Below, one piece after another: positions 63,375 to 64,000 of a DNA stretch of 64,000 nt (its first letter is position 1; each line of letters begins with the position of its first letter). The DNA is from RPQJ01 sp963706755 (GTDB lineage: Bacteria > Pseudomonadota > Gammaproteobacteria > Steroidobacterales > Steroidobacteraceae). Under the pieces are notes generated by a model. That model saw only the letters and a list, made by a program, of their open reading frames with translations. It made no database searches and was not told where the DNA came from. A program made the translations under genes and the position numbers. The stretch covers positions 1 to 64,000 of the forward strand of contig CAVPNH010000006.1 of NCBI GenBank assembly GCA_963706755.1, in the 5' to 3' direction.

Positions 63375-64000
63375 GTGCTGCGCTCGAAATTGTTTCAATT
63401 CGTCGTCGGCGTTTCGTTCATGGCTTTTGCCGTGGCCTGTTCGACGCAGCCTCCCGCTCGGCCTGACCTGCTCGAATCGACTGTGCCCGCTCAGCCGAAG
63501 GATACGACTCGCATCCCGCTCAGTCCGTACGTCCGTGCGCTCAAGACAGTGACCCTCAGTATCAGCGGATCGGACTACACGTTTCTCGTTGATACAGCGG
63601 GTGGAAGAACTCTCTTGGCGCCCGAAGTGGCAGCAACGCTCGGATGCACGCCCCGGGGGCGGGATGTCGGGTACCGTATGAACGGCGAACCAGTCGCGTT
63701 TCAGAACTGCCCAGTCCTGAATGGAGTGTTATCGTCACTCCCAGTTCACGTAGCGCCAGTTGCCGTGTTCAACATCAATGGCCTTCTGCCCGCAGAATTT
63801 CCCCGACTGCACGGCGTATTGGCGCTAGATGCTTTCCGCGGTCAGGTTCTCACACTGGATTGGGCGCGAAATGCACTTGTTGTCCACTCAGCTCGGGACG
63901 GCACAAGCGTCATGAGAGGGAACGGTCTTCCCATTCGCTTTGCTACGGGCGAGACCGGGACCGCCTTGACTGTGCTTGTCCCGGTTCGAAGTGCACAAAC
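63375..64000 (+). CDS. Cassette 9: retropepsin-like aspartic protease lipoprotein, 3' partial
   Basis: About 208 residues before the window end. The GTG at 63375 is chosen because it supplies a full signal peptide (VLRSKLFQFVVGVSFMAFAV) ending in lipobox AVAC; the ATG at 63420 would leave no signal. DYTFLVDTAGGRTLLAPEVA is the catalytic DT(A/G)G site of retropepsin-like proteases, and LHGVLALDAFRGQVLTLDWA matches the following beta-strand and G-x-L motif. Only one active Asp is seen, so a homodimer is inferred. Its attC lies beyond the window. Confidence 0.8.
   Translation, partial: MLRSKLFQFVVGVSFMAFAVACSTQPPARPDLLESTVPAQPKDTTRIPLSPYVRALKTVTLSISGSDYTFLVDTAGGRTLLAPEVAATLGCTPRGRDVGYRMNGEPVAFQNCPVLNGVLSSLPVHVAPVAVFNINGLLPAEFPRLHGVLALDAFRGQVLTLDWARNALVVHSARDGTSVMRGNGLPIRFATGETGTALTVLVPVRSAQ

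Larger units (their letters stand above)
56086..64000. mobile_element. Chromosomal integron: intI, attI and at least nine gene cassettes
   Basis: A divergent integron integrase gene, an attI region, and a one-directional array of short single-gene units, each ending in an imperfect palindrome bounded by RYYYAAC and GTTRRRY. Eight attC sites are present (57627-57752, 58107-58208, 58667-58743, 59276-59353, 59769-59858, 61427-61507, 62526-62654, 63162-63260). The array continues past the window end. No transposon or resistance genes are linked, so this is a sedentary chromosomal type. Its fixed neighbours are rplM-rpsI and tRNA-Gln. Confidence 0.93.

Noticed and set aside
57210..64000. CRISPR array as an explanation for the repeats
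   Set aside because: The repeats are 77-129 bp, imperfect palindromes, and separated by genes of 0.4-1.6 kb, not by short spacers.

Overview
The window looks like a metagenome-derived contig made of three unlike parts. Positions 1-9460 have moderate GC and carry a catabolic and transport block: class V aminotransferase, glycoside-hydrolase-like protein, PIG-L deacetylase, DppBC-type ABC transporter with its binding protein, GntR/FadR regulator and M28 peptidase. Most of these genes lie on the minus strand, nearly all are broken by single-base indels, and they are interspersed with palindromic repeats of the kind I associate with Chloroflexi (Anaerolineae-like). At about 9460 the M28 gene loses its 5' end and secY begins at once, without rplO upstream. 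This is most simply an assembly chimera rather than a natural junction.

Positions 9464-55992 are a high-GC gammaproteobacterial chromosome segment. The gene order (spc/alpha ribosomal genes, then uvrA-MFS-ssb, then miaB-phoH-ybeY-corC-lnt, leuS-lptE-holA-nadD-rsfS-rlmH, maf-rng-yhdP-nit-tldD, purEK, darP/pmbA, purC, rpe, a CRP-family regulator, coq7, rplM-rpsI) resembles the Xanthomonadales/Steroidobacterales/Nevskiales side of the class. Ubiquinone synthesis (coq7), LPS assembly (lptE) and lipoprotein maturation (lnt) mark a Gram-negative respiring cell. Genes are packed tightly with many 4-bp ATGA or TTGA overlaps. secY, pepQ, uvrA, nadD, purC, coq7 and rpsI each contain one apparent single-base frameshift. 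Because several of these are essential, I read them as sequence errors.

The notable system is at 55919-64000. Directly after rplM-rpsI comes tRNA-Gln(CTG) with a terminator, then an integron integrase gene (intI, minus strand, three frameshifts). A roughly 160-bp attI/promoter region follows, and then at least nine gene cassettes on the plus strand separated by eight recognisable attC sites. The array runs off the right end. Cassettes encode, in order: an unknown 135-aa protein, a zinc-ribbon membrane protein, an exported NTF2/DUF4440-like protein, a SHOCT-type lipoprotein, a VOC/glyoxalase-fold protein, a large exported DUF1254/DUF1214 protein, a homocysteine S-methyltransferase-like enzyme, a four-helix membrane protein, and a retropepsin-like aspartic protease lipoprotein (cut by the window end). 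The cassettes are mostly lower in GC than the host, all point the same way, and several stop codons lie in or next to the attC inverse core, as expected for a chromosomal (sedentary) integron.

Coordinates of genes with frameshifts span the reconstructed gene. All identifications are from reading the translated sequence; no database search was run.
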